Origin: Ferruginibacter sp.
GTDB taxonomy: Bacteria; Bacteroidota; Bacteroidia; Chitinophagales; Chitinophagaceae
Direction: 5' to 3'
Assembly (NCBI GenBank): GCA_013141115.1
Contig: JABFRP010000002.1
Span: forward strand, 2,778,647-2,842,646
Length of the DNA: 64,000 bases
How positions within the stretch are numbered: position 1 is the first letter of the stretch; each line of letters begins with the position of its first letter. The translations under genes were made by a program, and so were the position numbers. Shown piece after piece: positions 17,240 through 26,697 of this stretch. The notes under the pieces are model-generated. The model was not told where the DNA came from and did not search any database. It was given only the letters and a program-made list of their open reading frames with translations.

Positions 17240-17431
17240 GTTAGATATTTAAGTGTTTTGTTGGTAGTAAGTCGTAGTTCTTTGGAGAGCATCGTTATGT
17301 CCTAACTCACTTTTATGGCATACCATTGGGGACTTTTATTGAGGTGGAGATTGCAGCTAATGGTTGCTGACGAATGAACTAAGGTTGAAATTGTTTAGGA
17401 TATTTTTTTGTACAGTACATATTGGCAGAAG

Positions 17432-17986
17432 TTATTTCCCTGTAGTATCAGATGGACAATATCCTATTCCATTAAGTATATAGTCGTCTAAGTTTTCAAT
17501 TGTTTTTTCAAGTTGGTGCCAAGTTTCTGAACTTTCTTCGTCACTACCCCAGCCAATATATCCACTGCTGAAGTCAAAAAATACACCACTTTTAAATTTT
17601 AAAATATTAGGCCCGTTTTTGTAAGATATTTCTTCTGTGTATTCCAAGCCTTCTTTGTTCAAAATATCCTTTATTTCTTTATAAGTAAAGTCTCTGCCCA
17701 CCTCAAGGAACCACACATCAATCTTGAAGTTATTATTTTCAAAGAGGATCATTTCGTTGTGATTAGTGCAATCTGCAATTAAATGGTCATTTTGAATAGC
17801 AAATAAAATCTGATTTTCTGTCCAATAGAAAAATTCGTAATAACCATAGTAGAGTTCGCCTGACTCACCATAGTCGGTATCGGAATCGGGCTTCCCAAGA
17901 GTATTAATAATTTCATTTTTGGTCATGCCGATTTGTACTGGCCCAAAATTCCCCTTCAATATAAATTCCCTAAGTGAAATTTCCAT
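17432..17986 (-). CDS. Hypothetical acidic protein
   Basis: 184-aa soluble acidic protein with no signal peptide. It begins with a segment FGPVQIGMTKNEIINTLGKPD, reminiscent of the short GMT/S-x-x-E-V-x-x-x-L-G-x-P motif found in several small proteins including immunity-like ones. Many Tyr, Trp and acidic residues follow. I do not recognise the family; an immunity-protein role is only a guess. The codon use is AT-rich like the two genes to its right. Confidence 0.55.
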   Translation of the reverse strand: MEISLREFILKGNFGPVQIGMTKNEIINTLGKPDSDTDYGESGELYYGYYEFFYWTENQILFAIQNDHLIADCTNHNEMILFENNNFKIDVWFLEVGRDFTYKEIKDILNKEGLEYTEEISYKNGPNILKFKSGVFFDFSSGYIGWGSDEESSETWHQLEKTIENLDDYILNGIGYCPSDTTGK

Positions 17987-18106
17987 AATGTCTGTTTACG
18001 CACAAATATATACAGCGCTGGTACTTTAATGAATACTGTTTTAGTGTGCCTACGCTACCTGGAAAGATCAAAGAAATTTATTCCCTACCCAGTTTAAAGT
18101 ATACGG

Positions 18107-18739
18107 TTATTTTTTCTTTGCAGTTACGATGGTATGTACATCCTTTGTTGTTGCAGATATTTCATACTCTACTTTAAATATTTTTAATACCTCAAATCCG
18201 CTTACTGAAAGTTGTGTTTTTAATTGATCTAAGTTGTGGTAATAAAAATAACTTCTGTCACCAGTGCTGCCTGTTTGAAAACCAGATTTATCAGTATCGC
18301 CTTCAACAAAACTGATATAGATAAGCCCATCGTTATTTAATAAATTGTAAGCATCAGTAATTAATTTTTTACTATCAGCTTCTGATAAATAAGGTAAACA
18401 AAAGCCACATATTATTCCATCAAAAGTTGTTTTAATCTCATCAACTTTTCGGATATCCATTACCTTAAAATTTGCAGCAGGGTTATTTTTTTTGGCAAGA
18501 TCGATCATATTGGGTGCAATGTCGATACCGTAAATATTAAAGTCGGGCCGCTTTGATAAAAGGTATTTGGTGATATTGCCGGGGCCACAACCTATTTCCA
18601 GTATTGCAGCTTTTTCTTTTGTTATTGAAGTACATATAAAGTCATAAGTTTCATTGTACAGGCTCAGCTCCATAAACTTGTCTTGATATAGTGAAGCTAC
18701 CTTGTTCCAGGTTTCAAATGTTTCTTTATAGTTGTCCAT
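18107..18739 (-). CDS. Class I SAM-dependent methyltransferase
   Basis: 210 aa. SAM-binding motif I is ILEIGCGPGN at residues 46-55. The acidic strand-2 end (YGIDIAP) and the FDGIICGFCLPYL post-I region are also present. The fold is a Methyltransf_11/25-type Rossmann domain. The substrate is not predictable. It is flanked on both sides by unrecognised genes on the same strand. Confidence 0.8.
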   Translation of the reverse strand: MDNYKETFETWNKVASLYQDKFMELSLYNETYDFICTSITKEKAAILEIGCGPGNITKYLLSKRPDFNIYGIDIAPNMIDLAKKNNPAANFKVMDIRKVDEIKTTFDGIICGFCLPYLSEADSKKLITDAYNLLNNDGLIYISFVEGDTDKSGFQTGSTGDRSYFYYHNLDQLKTQLSVSGFEVLKIFKVEYEISATTKDVHTIVTAKKK

Positions 18740-18809
18740 TATATTGTTGGAAAGTTAAAATTTTAAGCAATGTTTTGACAGTATATTTTACTACAAACTT
18801 TTGGCATTA

Positions 18810-19307
18810 CTAATGTTTAATAACAAATCTGTATTGCAATTTGTTGGCTCCATTTTCTAATGCATTTTTTCCTAAACCAATCCTTTCGGTTTTCTGTATA
18901 TCAGTTTTTGTAAAATTATGCGGAACAATCTTTGTTTTGATTGTATCGCTAAAAGCGTTAGTGCCACTAAATAATCTCATTGCACAAACCATCGGCCCTT
19001 TGTATACTTTTTTATTGTTAAGATCATATATGCTTCTTAATAGAATACCGCCATAGCCTCCACTTGTTTTATTTTCAAGTGCTATGTCTACACCAGAATA
19101 ATGAAAAAACCATTCTCCTGATTTCGGCTCAACATGTGTACGTGTATAAGTACTCTTGTCTATGTGAGTATTTGAATTCCAATAAAATTCCATTTCTAAA
19201 ATTCGGTATTCGGAATTATGAGTAATAATTGCATATTCATTAAATAATTTAGTAGCAATTTCCTGAAATTCAATTTCAGTTTCGTTGGTTATATTTAAAA
19301 AATCCAT
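18810..19307 (-). CDS. Hypothetical protein
   Basis: 165 aa, no signal peptide or membrane segment. It includes GEWFFHYSGVDIALEN, then SGGYGGILLRSIYD and GPMVCAMRLFSG, with an overall alpha/beta composition. The GxGGILLRSI...GPxVC pattern looks like that of an uncharacterised enzyme-like family, but I cannot name it. It is probably part of the AT-rich accessory block 17432-19307. Confidence 0.5.
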   Translation of the reverse strand: MDFLNITNETEIEFQEIATKLFNEYAIITHNSEYRILEMEFYWNSNTHIDKSTYTRTHVEPKSGEWFFHYSGVDIALENKTSGGYGGILLRSIYDLNNKKVYKGPMVCAMRLFSGTNAFSDTIKTKIVPHNFTKTDIQKTERIGLGKNALENGANKLQYRFVIKH

Positions 19308-19502
19308 GACTTTTTGTCGATTAATTTAGATGTATTAAAAATACTCACTAATCATAAATATACACCACCCTGTTATTTCAAAGAATTCTATTTATTTATT
19401 TTTATGCATGCTTCAATAAAGCCCCCCAAAGATATATTGCTGAACGGAGTACCTCTTGCATCGGCATAAACTCTGCCAATGAAGTTCAATCAGTGGTCTA
19501 TT

Positions 19503-19536
19503 ATTGGTCAACAAAAAAAAATCCCGGTTTTACAAA
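19503..19536 (-). terminator. Strong rho-independent terminator of the amidohydrolase operon
   Basis: Thirteen-pair perfect stem (19508-19520 with 19524-19536, loop of 3) followed on the minus strand by a T run. Confidence 0.9.
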
Positions 19537-19568
19537 CCGGGATTTTAAAAAGTAAAGCAGAGAACAAA

Positions 19569-20864
19569 TTATTTTATCCCATATTTGTACTTATACTTTT
19601 CAAACAATTGCTTTTGTTTATTATCAAGGCTTATTTGGCGGCCCTGTATAAATGCATAAGTAATGTTGTTGGTGCTCATATCCAGTATGTCTCCATCGCT
19701 TACTACAATGTTGGCATCTTTACCGGTTTCAACAGAACCTGTTTTATCGGCAATGCCTAAAATTTTAGCGGCATTTAAAGTAATGGCACTAAGGGCTTCT
19801 TCTTTGCTAAGGCCGTAAGCAGCTGCGGTGCCGGCATTAAATGGCAGGTTGCGGTTGCGGCTGTTTTCATCATCATCATTAATAGAAAATAAAATCCCTG
19901 CTTTTTGCAGCATGGCGGGTGTTTTAAAAGGCTGGTCAATATCATCATCAACCATGGTAGGTAATGAATGTAATTGATTTAACACTACTGCAATATTGTT
20001 TTGTTTTAAAATACCGGCTATCTGCCAGCTATCAATGCCGCCTTCAATTACCACATCAAAACCAAACTCTTTTACAAAGTCAACCGCCAGCAACATTTCT
20101 TTTACAATATTGCAATGGATAAATAATTTTTGCTTTTTGCTGAACAAACCTTTTACGGCTTCGTATTTTAAATTGGTATTGTCGTGCGCTGGTTCTGCTA
20201 AATAAGCTTTGGCTTCACGGAAAAATACTTTTACATTTTCAATTTGCTCCAATCCTCTTTTTATGGGATCAACTGGCGGTTGTTGCCCGCCGCCAAAACC
20301 ACGGCCACGTGTACGGGTTAGTAAAGAAGGCATTCTAAAATGAATAGCACCATCCATTTTGTAGGCAGCATCTTCCCAGTTCCATCCATCTAATTGTACC
20401 ACTGATGAGGAGCCGGAAATTAATCCGCCATCGGGAACGATATTAGCCAATAGAATTCCATTAGGACGTAAAGTGTTAGTCACTTTACTATCGGTATTGT
20501 AAGCAACTAAAGAACGGATGCTGGGATTAATTTCTCCCAACTCATTAGCATCAATGGTGGCTCTTACCGATGGTACTTCCACCAAACCCAATTCGGAAGA
20601 AGTTAATATCAGCCCCGGATAAATATGCTTGCCTTTGCAATCAATAACTTTTCCGGTACTGCTTGTTGTGGTACCCACTTCGGTTATTTTGCCGTTAGCA
20701 ATTACCACATTACCATTGGCAATTACCTGGCCATTGCCCACATGAATAGTGGCATTGGTTAAAGTAATGGTTTCTTTTTGTGCTGGTGCAGGGTAAACTG
20801 TTTCCTGCGATGTTGCAGTAAGAAAGCCGCAGATGCCAAGCGTATATAAAAATATTTTTTTCAT
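19569..20864 (-). CDS. Amidohydrolase-family protein, metal site degenerate
   Basis: 431 aa with signal peptide. It has the composite amidohydrolase architecture: an N-terminal beta-sandwich (LTNATIHVGNGQVI), then IDCKGKHIYPGLI, a TIM-barrel middle, and the C-terminal return strand ending in TGSVETGKDANIVV. Where active members have HxH after PGLID, this protein has LTSSELG, so the first metal ligands are missing. It is encoded 18 bases after the larger homologue at 20883 (same operon) and is probably its subunit or a non-catalytic paralogue. Periplasmic location is inferred from the signal peptide. Confidence 0.8.
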   Translation of the reverse strand: MKKIFLYTLGICGFLTATSQETVYPAPAQKETITLTNATIHVGNGQVIANGNVVIANGKITEVGTTTSSTGKVIDCKGKHIYPGLILTSSELGLVEVPSVRATIDANELGEINPSIRSLVAYNTDSKVTNTLRPNGILLANIVPDGGLISGSSSVVQLDGWNWEDAAYKMDGAIHFRMPSLLTRTRGRGFGGGQQPPVDPIKRGLEQIENVKVFFREAKAYLAEPAHDNTNLKYEAVKGLFSKKQKLFIHCNIVKEMLLAVDFVKEFGFDVVIEGGIDSWQIAGILKQNNIAVVLNQLHSLPTMVDDDIDQPFKTPAMLQKAGILFSINDDDENSRNRNLPFNAGTAAAYGLSKEEALSAITLNAAKILGIADKTGSVETGKDANIVVSDGDILDMSTNNITYAFIQGRQISLDNKQKQLFEKYKYKYGIK

Positions 20865-20882
20865 TGTCAGTTTGTTTTGAGA

Positions 20883-23800
20883 TTAATTATTTATTTCCAG
20901 TTCGTCTGCATCTACGGCCAGTAAACCATGGCTGTGGTAATGATCCATACAGCTTTGTATTACTTCAAACCTTGGCCTTGCCCTTTGAAAATTACCTGGT
21001 GCGGCACCGGGTGCGCCGGCAGATTTTTTAGCAGCGGCTAATTTTTGTACCAGCCTTGCTTTCTCGGCCTGGTTAAGTTTACGCATAGCCGCATCTTTTT
21101 CCCTGTCGAAATAAATAGTACCATCCACAATTGTTTTTTCTGCCACTGCATAAATACTTAAAGGATTATCGCTCCATAAAACAAGGTCGGCATCTTTACC
21201 CACTTTTATACTGCCCACTTTACTATCTACATGCAGCATTTTTGCAGGGTTGATAGTAACCATCTTTAATGCATCTTCTTCACTCATGCCTCCGTACTTA
21301 ATACTTTTTGCAGCTTCCTGGTTTAAGCGGCGGGCCATTTCGGCATCGTCGGAATTAATAGCAACATTAAGCCCCACTTCTTTCATAATATAAGCATTGT
21401 AAGCAATCGCATCCAGTACTTCCATTTTATAATTCCACCAATCGCTAAAGGTAGATACGTTAGCGCCATGTGCTTTCATTTTATCAGCTACTTTATAGCC
21501 TTCTAAAATATGGGTGAAGGTATTTACCGGAAAACCAAAGCGCTCGGCCACTTTCATGGTGGAGTTAATTTCGCTTTGTACATAACTGTGGCAGGTGATG
21601 AATCTTTTTTTATTCATTATTTCCACCAGTGCATCTAATTCCAGATCTCTTCTTACTGTTATCGGCGCAGCGCCTTTCTTTTTGTTATTTTCTTCGGCAG
21701 CTTTCCATTGTTTTTGATAATCAGTTGCTCTTTGAAAAGCATCGGTCAACTCTTGTTCCACACCCATTCTGCTATCAGGAAAACGTACATTGCCTTGTGT
21801 GCTGGCACTGCGTTTTACATTTTCGCCCAATGCAAATTTTATAAAACCGTCGGCACCTTCAAATTTTAATGCTTCGGCGTTGGCACCCCAGCGTAGTTTT
21901 ATCAATTGTGTTTGTCCGCCGATAGTATTTGCAGAGCCATGCAGAATATGAGAGCTGGTAACACCACCGCTTAACTGCCTGTAAATATTGATATCATCTG
22001 GTGCAAGGTTATCGGCAATCCTTACTTCTGAAGTTACGCTTTGCCCGCCTTCGTTAATAGAAGCCGCAGCAATATGAGAGTGCTCATCAATAATGCCTGC
22101 CGTTACATGTTTTCCCTTGCCATCAATAATTTTAGCTGTTGCATCGGATAAGTTTTTTCCAACGGCAGCAATTTTTCCTGCTTTAACCAGTATATCTGTT
22201 TCTGTCAGTTTGCCTGCGGCATCACTTGTCCAAACGGTAGCATTTTTTATTAAGATGGTTTCTTCTTTAGGCATTTCTTCATTACCAAAACTTAAAAATG
22301 GGTAGGTAACTTTTCCCAATACCAATGGTGTTTTTGGTTTAGCACTGTCTGCTTTTACTTCTAATGCATGGTCATAATTGGCTGTCCAGGTAAAAGTATT
22401 GCCTGCCACATCTCTGCCGGTACCATTCCAAACATCGCCGTTAGCAGTACCACTTAAAATAGTTTCTTTAGCATCTTTACCACGGCCTTCGGCATAATTT
22501 AGTTTTACCAGTTTACCATCGTAACTGTATTTGCCGGTTAAAGTATCTTTATTAATAAAATTGGCTATGCCACCGTCTTTTAAATCAAGTGTAAATGTTT
22601 TGGCATTGCTTGCATTAAATTTATAAGATCCTTTTACATCATACCAGCCATCTTCTTTCACTGCATTTTTTATACCCTGTGTCCAGTTTTGAAATACAGT
22701 AGTTTTTTCTGCAAATATTGGTCCCGAGGTTATAATGAAGTTGGCTATCTTCCCATTTTCTAAACTGCCTATTTTATCGGCCATGCCTAATAGTGTGGCA
22801 GGTGTTTTGGTTAATGCTTCTAATGCTTTGCTTTCGGTTAAACCATACTCAATGGCTTTGCGCAGGTTGGGCATAAAGTCGGTGGTGTTGGTTAAATCGG
22901 CAGCAGAAATACAAAAGGGTACAGCCGCTTTTTCTAATGCGGCAGCATTGCCCGGTGCCAGTTCCCAATGTTTTAAATCATCCAGGCCAACAAAACGCAG
23001 ATCGTTAGGGTCATCCACATCCATGGCCGCAGGGTAGTTTAAAGTTAAAATGTAAGCCGCTTTTGTGGCAGCAATTTCCTTTATGCGCTGGTATTCGTTA
23101 CCGCCGCCTTTAATAATGTATTGTACACCAAACTCATCGCCAATTTTATCGGCACGCAGATCATTCCATTTATCGCTGGCATCAAATATTTGAGGTAAAC
23201 TTTGGTTATCGTTCCAGCTTTTTAAAGAAAGGTTGACGCCTTCTTTTGCCGGATTAGTTTTATACCATAGTGCATCCAAATAAGTTTGGCGCAGCAATGC
23301 TATCATACCCATCATACTGCCAGGATAACTTTGTGTAGATGTGCCTTTATTAAAAGAGTAAAATGCAGCAGCTTTATCTTTTAGCAGAGTAAAATTATCG
23401 GGCTGGGCGGTTAAAGAAACTACCGGGCCGGTGCCACGGGCTATACCATCTTTCTGATGCGTTAGTACCGCACCAAAACCAATATCCCGTAAAGTTTTTG
23501 CTTTGGCATCATCGCCGGTAAATAATTTAAATCCTTCGGTTTCGCTTTTAATGGCCTGGTTCCAGCCATAAGCACCTTTGGTATTGGACGTTAATTGCTG
23601 GCGGGCAAAAAAGTTACCATCTGTTTGTACACGTTGTGGCGTGGCAATACCATAATCGCTAAAAATATCTATAAAAGAAGGGTAGATATATTTCCCTTTG
23701 CAATCAATAACTACGGCATCTTTAGGTATGCTGATGCCAGTACCAATATTTTCAATTTTACCCTGCCTGATGATCATGCTGGCATTTTGTACAATGCTTT

Positions 23801-23951
23801 GTGCATATTTTACAATAGTGGCATTGGTAAAGGCATAACAGCCCTCTTTGGGGCTGGCCACATCATTTGCCGGAAAAGTGGATTGGGCTGTTATTTGTAA
23901 TGTGCTTATCACAAAAGCAAACAGCAGTGCCCGTAATTTTAATTTTTGCAT
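20883..23951 (-). CDS. Double-domain amidohydrolase (imidazolonepropionase-like)
   Basis: About 1022 aa from the ATG at 23951 (a 15-residue extension to 23996 is unlikely), with signal peptide. Two amidohydrolase units lie in tandem. The first (about residues 40-440) lacks HxH after YPSFIDI and looks inactive. A beta-rich linker follows. The second (about 585-985) has GIIDEHSH with the HSH metal motif, HSYVQSEINS and AINSDDAEMARR, so this half is probably the catalytic one. Family members hydrolyse cyclic amides or peptides; the substrate is unknown. It heads the two-gene operon and diverges from deoC. Confidence 0.85.
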   Translation of the reverse strand: MQKLKLRALLFAFVISTLQITAQSTFPANDVASPKEGCYAFTNATIVKYAQSIVQNASMIIRQGKIENIGTGISIPKDAVVIDCKGKYIYPSFIDIFSDYGIATPQRVQTDGNFFARQQLTSNTKGAYGWNQAIKSETEGFKLFTGDDAKAKTLRDIGFGAVLTHQKDGIARGTGPVVSLTAQPDNFTLLKDKAAAFYSFNKGTSTQSYPGSMMGMIALLRQTYLDALWYKTNPAKEGVNLSLKSWNDNQSLPQIFDASDKWNDLRADKIGDEFGVQYIIKGGGNEYQRIKEIAATKAAYILTLNYPAAMDVDDPNDLRFVGLDDLKHWELAPGNAAALEKAAVPFCISAADLTNTTDFMPNLRKAIEYGLTESKALEALTKTPATLLGMADKIGSLENGKIANFIITSGPIFAEKTTVFQNWTQGIKNAVKEDGWYDVKGSYKFNASNAKTFTLDLKDGGIANFINKDTLTGKYSYDGKLVKLNYAEGRGKDAKETILSGTANGDVWNGTGRDVAGNTFTWTANYDHALEVKADSAKPKTPLVLGKVTYPFLSFGNEEMPKEETILIKNATVWTSDAAGKLTETDILVKAGKIAAVGKNLSDATAKIIDGKGKHVTAGIIDEHSHIAAASINEGGQSVTSEVRIADNLAPDDINIYRQLSGGVTSSHILHGSANTIGGQTQLIKLRWGANAEALKFEGADGFIKFALGENVKRSASTQGNVRFPDSRMGVEQELTDAFQRATDYQKQWKAAEENNKKKGAAPITVRRDLELDALVEIMNKKRFITCHSYVQSEINSTMKVAERFGFPVNTFTHILEGYKVADKMKAHGANVSTFSDWWNYKMEVLDAIAYNAYIMKEVGLNVAINSDDAEMARRLNQEAAKSIKYGGMSEEDALKMVTINPAKMLHVDSKVGSIKVGKDADLVLWSDNPLSIYAVAEKTIVDGTIYFDREKDAAMRKLNQAEKARLVQKLAAAKKSAGAPGAAPGNFQRARPRFEVIQSCMDHYHSHGLLAVDADELEINN

Positions 23952-24064
23952 GCAGTAAAGTTTTGGTAAAAAAGGAATAAGCATTAAAAATAACAAAACT
24001 ATTCATTGAATAACGACCATTTATGGAATTTCCTTTGCTGTTAATATGTATTTTTGCAGTACTT

Positions 24065-24727
24065 ATGAATATCGCCTCTTATATAGATCATACGGTTTTA
24101 AAACCCACCACACTAATTGCTGATGTGGAAAAATTATGTGCCGAAGCAAAGCAATACAGCTTTGCGGCTGTTTGTGTACCGCCTTTATTTGTAAAGAAGG
24201 CAAAAGAACTTACTGCTGATAGCAACGTAAAAGTGGCTACGGTAATTGGGTTTCCTTTTGGTTACTCCGCTGTGGAAGCAAAAGTGGCAGAGATAGTTTT
24301 AGCCATTATTGATGGTGCCGACGAACTGGATATGGTAATTAATATCAGTGCAGTAAAAAATAAAGATTGGCAATTTTTAGCTAACGAAATCAATACAGTA
24401 ATGCCAATAATAAGAGGAAAAGGTAAAGTTATAAAGATGATTATTGAAAGTGGTATTTTAACCGACGAAGAAATTATTACCTGCTGCGATATTTACGGTG
24501 CGGCCGGCGTTGATTTTATGAAAACGAGTACTGGGTATGCAGAAAAAGGTGCTACTGTAGAAGCAGTGCAACTAATGCGTAAACATTTGCCGGATTTAAT
24601 AAAAATTAAGGCAAGCGGTGGTATTAAAAACTATAGTTTTGCACAGCAATTGGTAAATGCCGGAGCTGATAGAATAGGTTGCAGCAGCAGCATACAAATT
24701 GTTAATGAAGCAGCACAACAAAATTGA
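24065..24727 (+). CDS. deoC: Deoxyribose-phosphate aldolase
   Basis: 220 aa, the usual length for DeoC. It cleaves 2-deoxy-D-ribose 5-phosphate to glyceraldehyde 3-phosphate and acetaldehyde. The Schiff-base lysine is Lys153 in DFMKTSTGY, and the second active-site lysine is Lys182 in IKASGG. Asp89 in DELDMVIN corresponds to the proton-relay Asp. I chose ATG 24065; the upstream ATG at 24023 adds a non-conserved leader. It is followed 30 bases on by the SPOR protein. Confidence 0.95.
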   Translation: MNIASYIDHTVLKPTTLIADVEKLCAEAKQYSFAAVCVPPLFVKKAKELTADSNVKVATVIGFPFGYSAVEAKVAEIVLAIIDGADELDMVINISAVKNKDWQFLANEINTVMPIIRGKGKVIKMIIESGILTDEEIITCCDIYGAAGVDFMKTSTGYAEKGATVEAVQLMRKHLPDLIKIKASGGIKNYSFAQQLVNAGADRIGCSSSIQIVNEAAQQN

Positions 24728-24757
24728 TTGGAACAATTTTTGCAAACAAGGAGCATT

Positions 24758-25219
24758 ATGAAAAAAACAGGAATTTTATTTTTTGCACTGGCATTTTTTA
24801 TCAGTGTACAGGCACAAACTCCGGTTGCAGATTCTGCAGTAACGGGTAAAGTAACCATTAATAAAGATCCACGGTTGGATATACTGGCAAAAAAAGAAGC
24901 GGAGTTTAACGCTTCTACAGTGGGTTTTGGCACCAAAGCGGCCAAAGGTTACCGCCTTTTAGTATTAAGCAGCAACGACCGTAATTATGCAATGAAGATA
25001 AGGGCTTCATTATTACAGCGTTTTCCTGATCAAAAAGTGTATATGACCTTTCAGGCACCATTTATTAAACTAAAGTTTGGCAACTTTGTTGAAAAGGTAG
25101 ATGCTGAAAAGTTTAGAAAAATGATAACTGCTTATAAAATTGTAACCACCAATGTATATTTAGTGCCGGAAATTGTGGAAGTAAAAGTGGAGAAAAATAA
25201 AGAAGAGGAAGAAGATTAA
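24758..25219 (+). CDS. SPOR-domain secreted protein
   Basis: About 153 aa from the ATG at 24758, which has a clear AAGGAG ribosome site (24749-24754). Signal peptide ends near VQAQ. The C-terminal region (YRLLVLSSNDRNYAMKIR, then KLKFGNFVEKVDAEKF) fits a SPOR peptidoglycan-binding fold, and the tail is Glu/Lys-rich. Likely periplasmic and cell-wall associated. Confidence 0.75.
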   Translation: MKKTGILFFALAFFISVQAQTPVADSAVTGKVTINKDPRLDILAKKEAEFNASTVGFGTKAAKGYRLLVLSSNDRNYAMKIRASLLQRFPDQKVYMTFQAPFIKLKFGNFVEKVDAEKFRKMITAYKIVTTNVYLVPEIVEVKVEKNKEEEED

Positions 25220-25297
25220 TAAATTGTATGCGGAAGGGATTGATAAATGATTACAATGGAATTTGATTTTTATAAGAAGCAGGAATAATGTAATTTG

Positions 25298-25334
25298 AAT
25301 GGAGTTTCGGTAACGAAACTCCATTTTGTTTTTT
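25298..25334 (+). terminator. Rho-independent terminator after deoC/SPOR
   Basis: Twelve-pair perfect stem AATGGAGTTTCG (25298-25309) and CGAAACTCCATT (25314-25325), GTAA loop, then TTGTTTTTTT. Confidence 0.9.
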
Positions 25335-25354
25335 TAATTAAGAAGGATAGATTT

Positions 25355-26530
25355 ATGCTGAAAGAAAAAATACAAGTCTTAGCCAAACAATATGCCGATG
25401 AATTTATTGCAGTTCGCCACCACATTCACGCTCACCCCGAACTAAGTTATAAAGAATTTGAAACCTCAAAATTTGTACAACAAAAATTACAGGCTTGGGG
25501 CATTCCCTTTGACGTAAAAGCCACTACCGGTGTGGTAGGATTGATAAAAGGAAAGAATCCGGAAAAAAAAATAATTGCATTGCGTGCCGATATGGATGCA
25601 CTACCCATTCTGGAAGAAAATAATGTGCCTTACAGTTCATTATATGATGGCGTGATGCATGCCTGCGGCCATGATGTACATACCACCTGCTTATTAGGCG
25701 CTGCAAAAATTTTAAACGAATTAAAAAATGAGTGGGAGGGCACGGTTAAATTAATTTTTCAACCTGGCGAAGAAAAAAACCCTGGTGGTGCAAGCCTGAT
25801 GATAAAAGATGGCGTACTGGAAAATCCTAAACCCGAAAAAATATTTGCTTTACATGTGCATCCCGGTATGGAAGTGGGGCAGTTGAGTTTTAGAGGTGGT
25901 ATGATAATGGCGAGTGCAGATGAAATTTATATTACCATTAAAGGAAAGGGTGGCCATGCTGCATCGCCGCATTTAACGGCGGATACTATTTTAATTGCAT
26001 CACATTTAATCGTAAGTCTGCAACAAATTGTAAGCAGAAATAATAATCCATTCAATCCATCGGTATTATCCATCACCTCTTTTAATGGGGGCAATACCAC
26101 CAATGTAATTCCGAGCGAAGTAAAATTAATGGGCACTTTTAGAGCAATGAATGAAGAGTGGCGCTTTAAAGCACATGAGCTGATAAAAACCCAAACGATT
26201 GAATTAACCAAAATGATGGGGGCAGAAGCCGACATTACAATTGATGTGGGTTATCCTTTTGTATTAAATGACGAAGCGTTGAATGCGGTGGCAAGAAAAA
26301 AAGCAGAGGAGTTTATGGGAGCCGCCAATGTTACGGAAACCGAATTAAGAATGGGTGCTGAGGATTTTGCTTATTATTCTCACCAGATGCCGGCTTGCTT
26401 TTTCAGGTTGGGGGCTGGTAATAAAGCAAAAGGAATAACCAGCGGCGTGCATACACCTACATTTAATATTGATGAAGGCGCTATTGAAGTGGGTATGGGA
26501 ATGATGGCGTGGTTGGGAAGTGGAGGATAG
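25355..26530 (+). CDS. M20-family amidohydrolase/carboxypeptidase
   Basis: 391 aa from ATG 25355 (AAGGA-like site just upstream; the ORF start at 25295 lies in the terminator). Zn-peptidase of the IAA-amino-acid/N-acyl-amino-acid hydrolase group. Motifs: RHHIHAHPELSYKE, RADMDALP, HACGHDVH (residues 102-109) with Cys104/His106 as metal ligands, PGEE (catalytic Glu), and MGAEDFAYY near the C-terminus. No signal peptide, so cytoplasmic. Removes acyl groups or splits small peptides; exact substrate unknown. Confidence 0.9.
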   Translation: MLKEKIQVLAKQYADEFIAVRHHIHAHPELSYKEFETSKFVQQKLQAWGIPFDVKATTGVVGLIKGKNPEKKIIALRADMDALPILEENNVPYSSLYDGVMHACGHDVHTTCLLGAAKILNELKNEWEGTVKLIFQPGEEKNPGGASLMIKDGVLENPKPEKIFALHVHPGMEVGQLSFRGGMIMASADEIYITIKGKGGHAASPHLTADTILIASHLIVSLQQIVSRNNNPFNPSVLSITSFNGGNTTNVIPSEVKLMGTFRAMNEEWRFKAHELIKTQTIELTKMMGAEADITIDVGYPFVLNDEALNAVARKKAEEFMGAANVTETELRMGAEDFAYYSHQMPACFFRLGAGNKAKGITSGVHTPTFNIDEGAIEVGMGMMAWLGSGG

Positions 26531-26545
26531 AAATAGAAAACAAAA

Positions 26546-26635
26546 TGTTCAATATCCAACGTTCAACATACAATGTTCAATGAAAGGCAGTGCGTTTATA
26601 TTGATTGTTGAGTATTGAAAATTGATTATTGAATA
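26546..26635. repeat. Inverted pair of degenerate heptamer arrays
   Basis: Five 7-base units ending in CAA (26546-26580) face five 7-base units beginning with TTG (26601-26635), separated by 20 bases. As inverted arms they match at about 26 of 37 positions, so the transcript could form a long imperfect hairpin. The element fills most of the gap between the M20 and MBL genes. Confidence 0.6.
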
Positions 26636-26697
26636 TTTCTCTTAATTTGATAATGCTGATGTGTGAATGACATATACAGCTAAAATAAAACACGATT

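Noticed and set aside
17240..17431. Possible gene or remnant between the terminator and the hypothetical gene
   Set aside because: No frame of credible length or similarity; nothing recognisable found.
22093..23037. Plus-strand frames opposite the double amidohydrolase
   Set aside because: Antisense to a well-supported gene, no motif or ribosome site.
25295..25354. Earlier start of the M20 gene at 25295
   Set aside because: Lies inside the terminator hairpin of the preceding operon; ATG 25355 has a purine-rich site.
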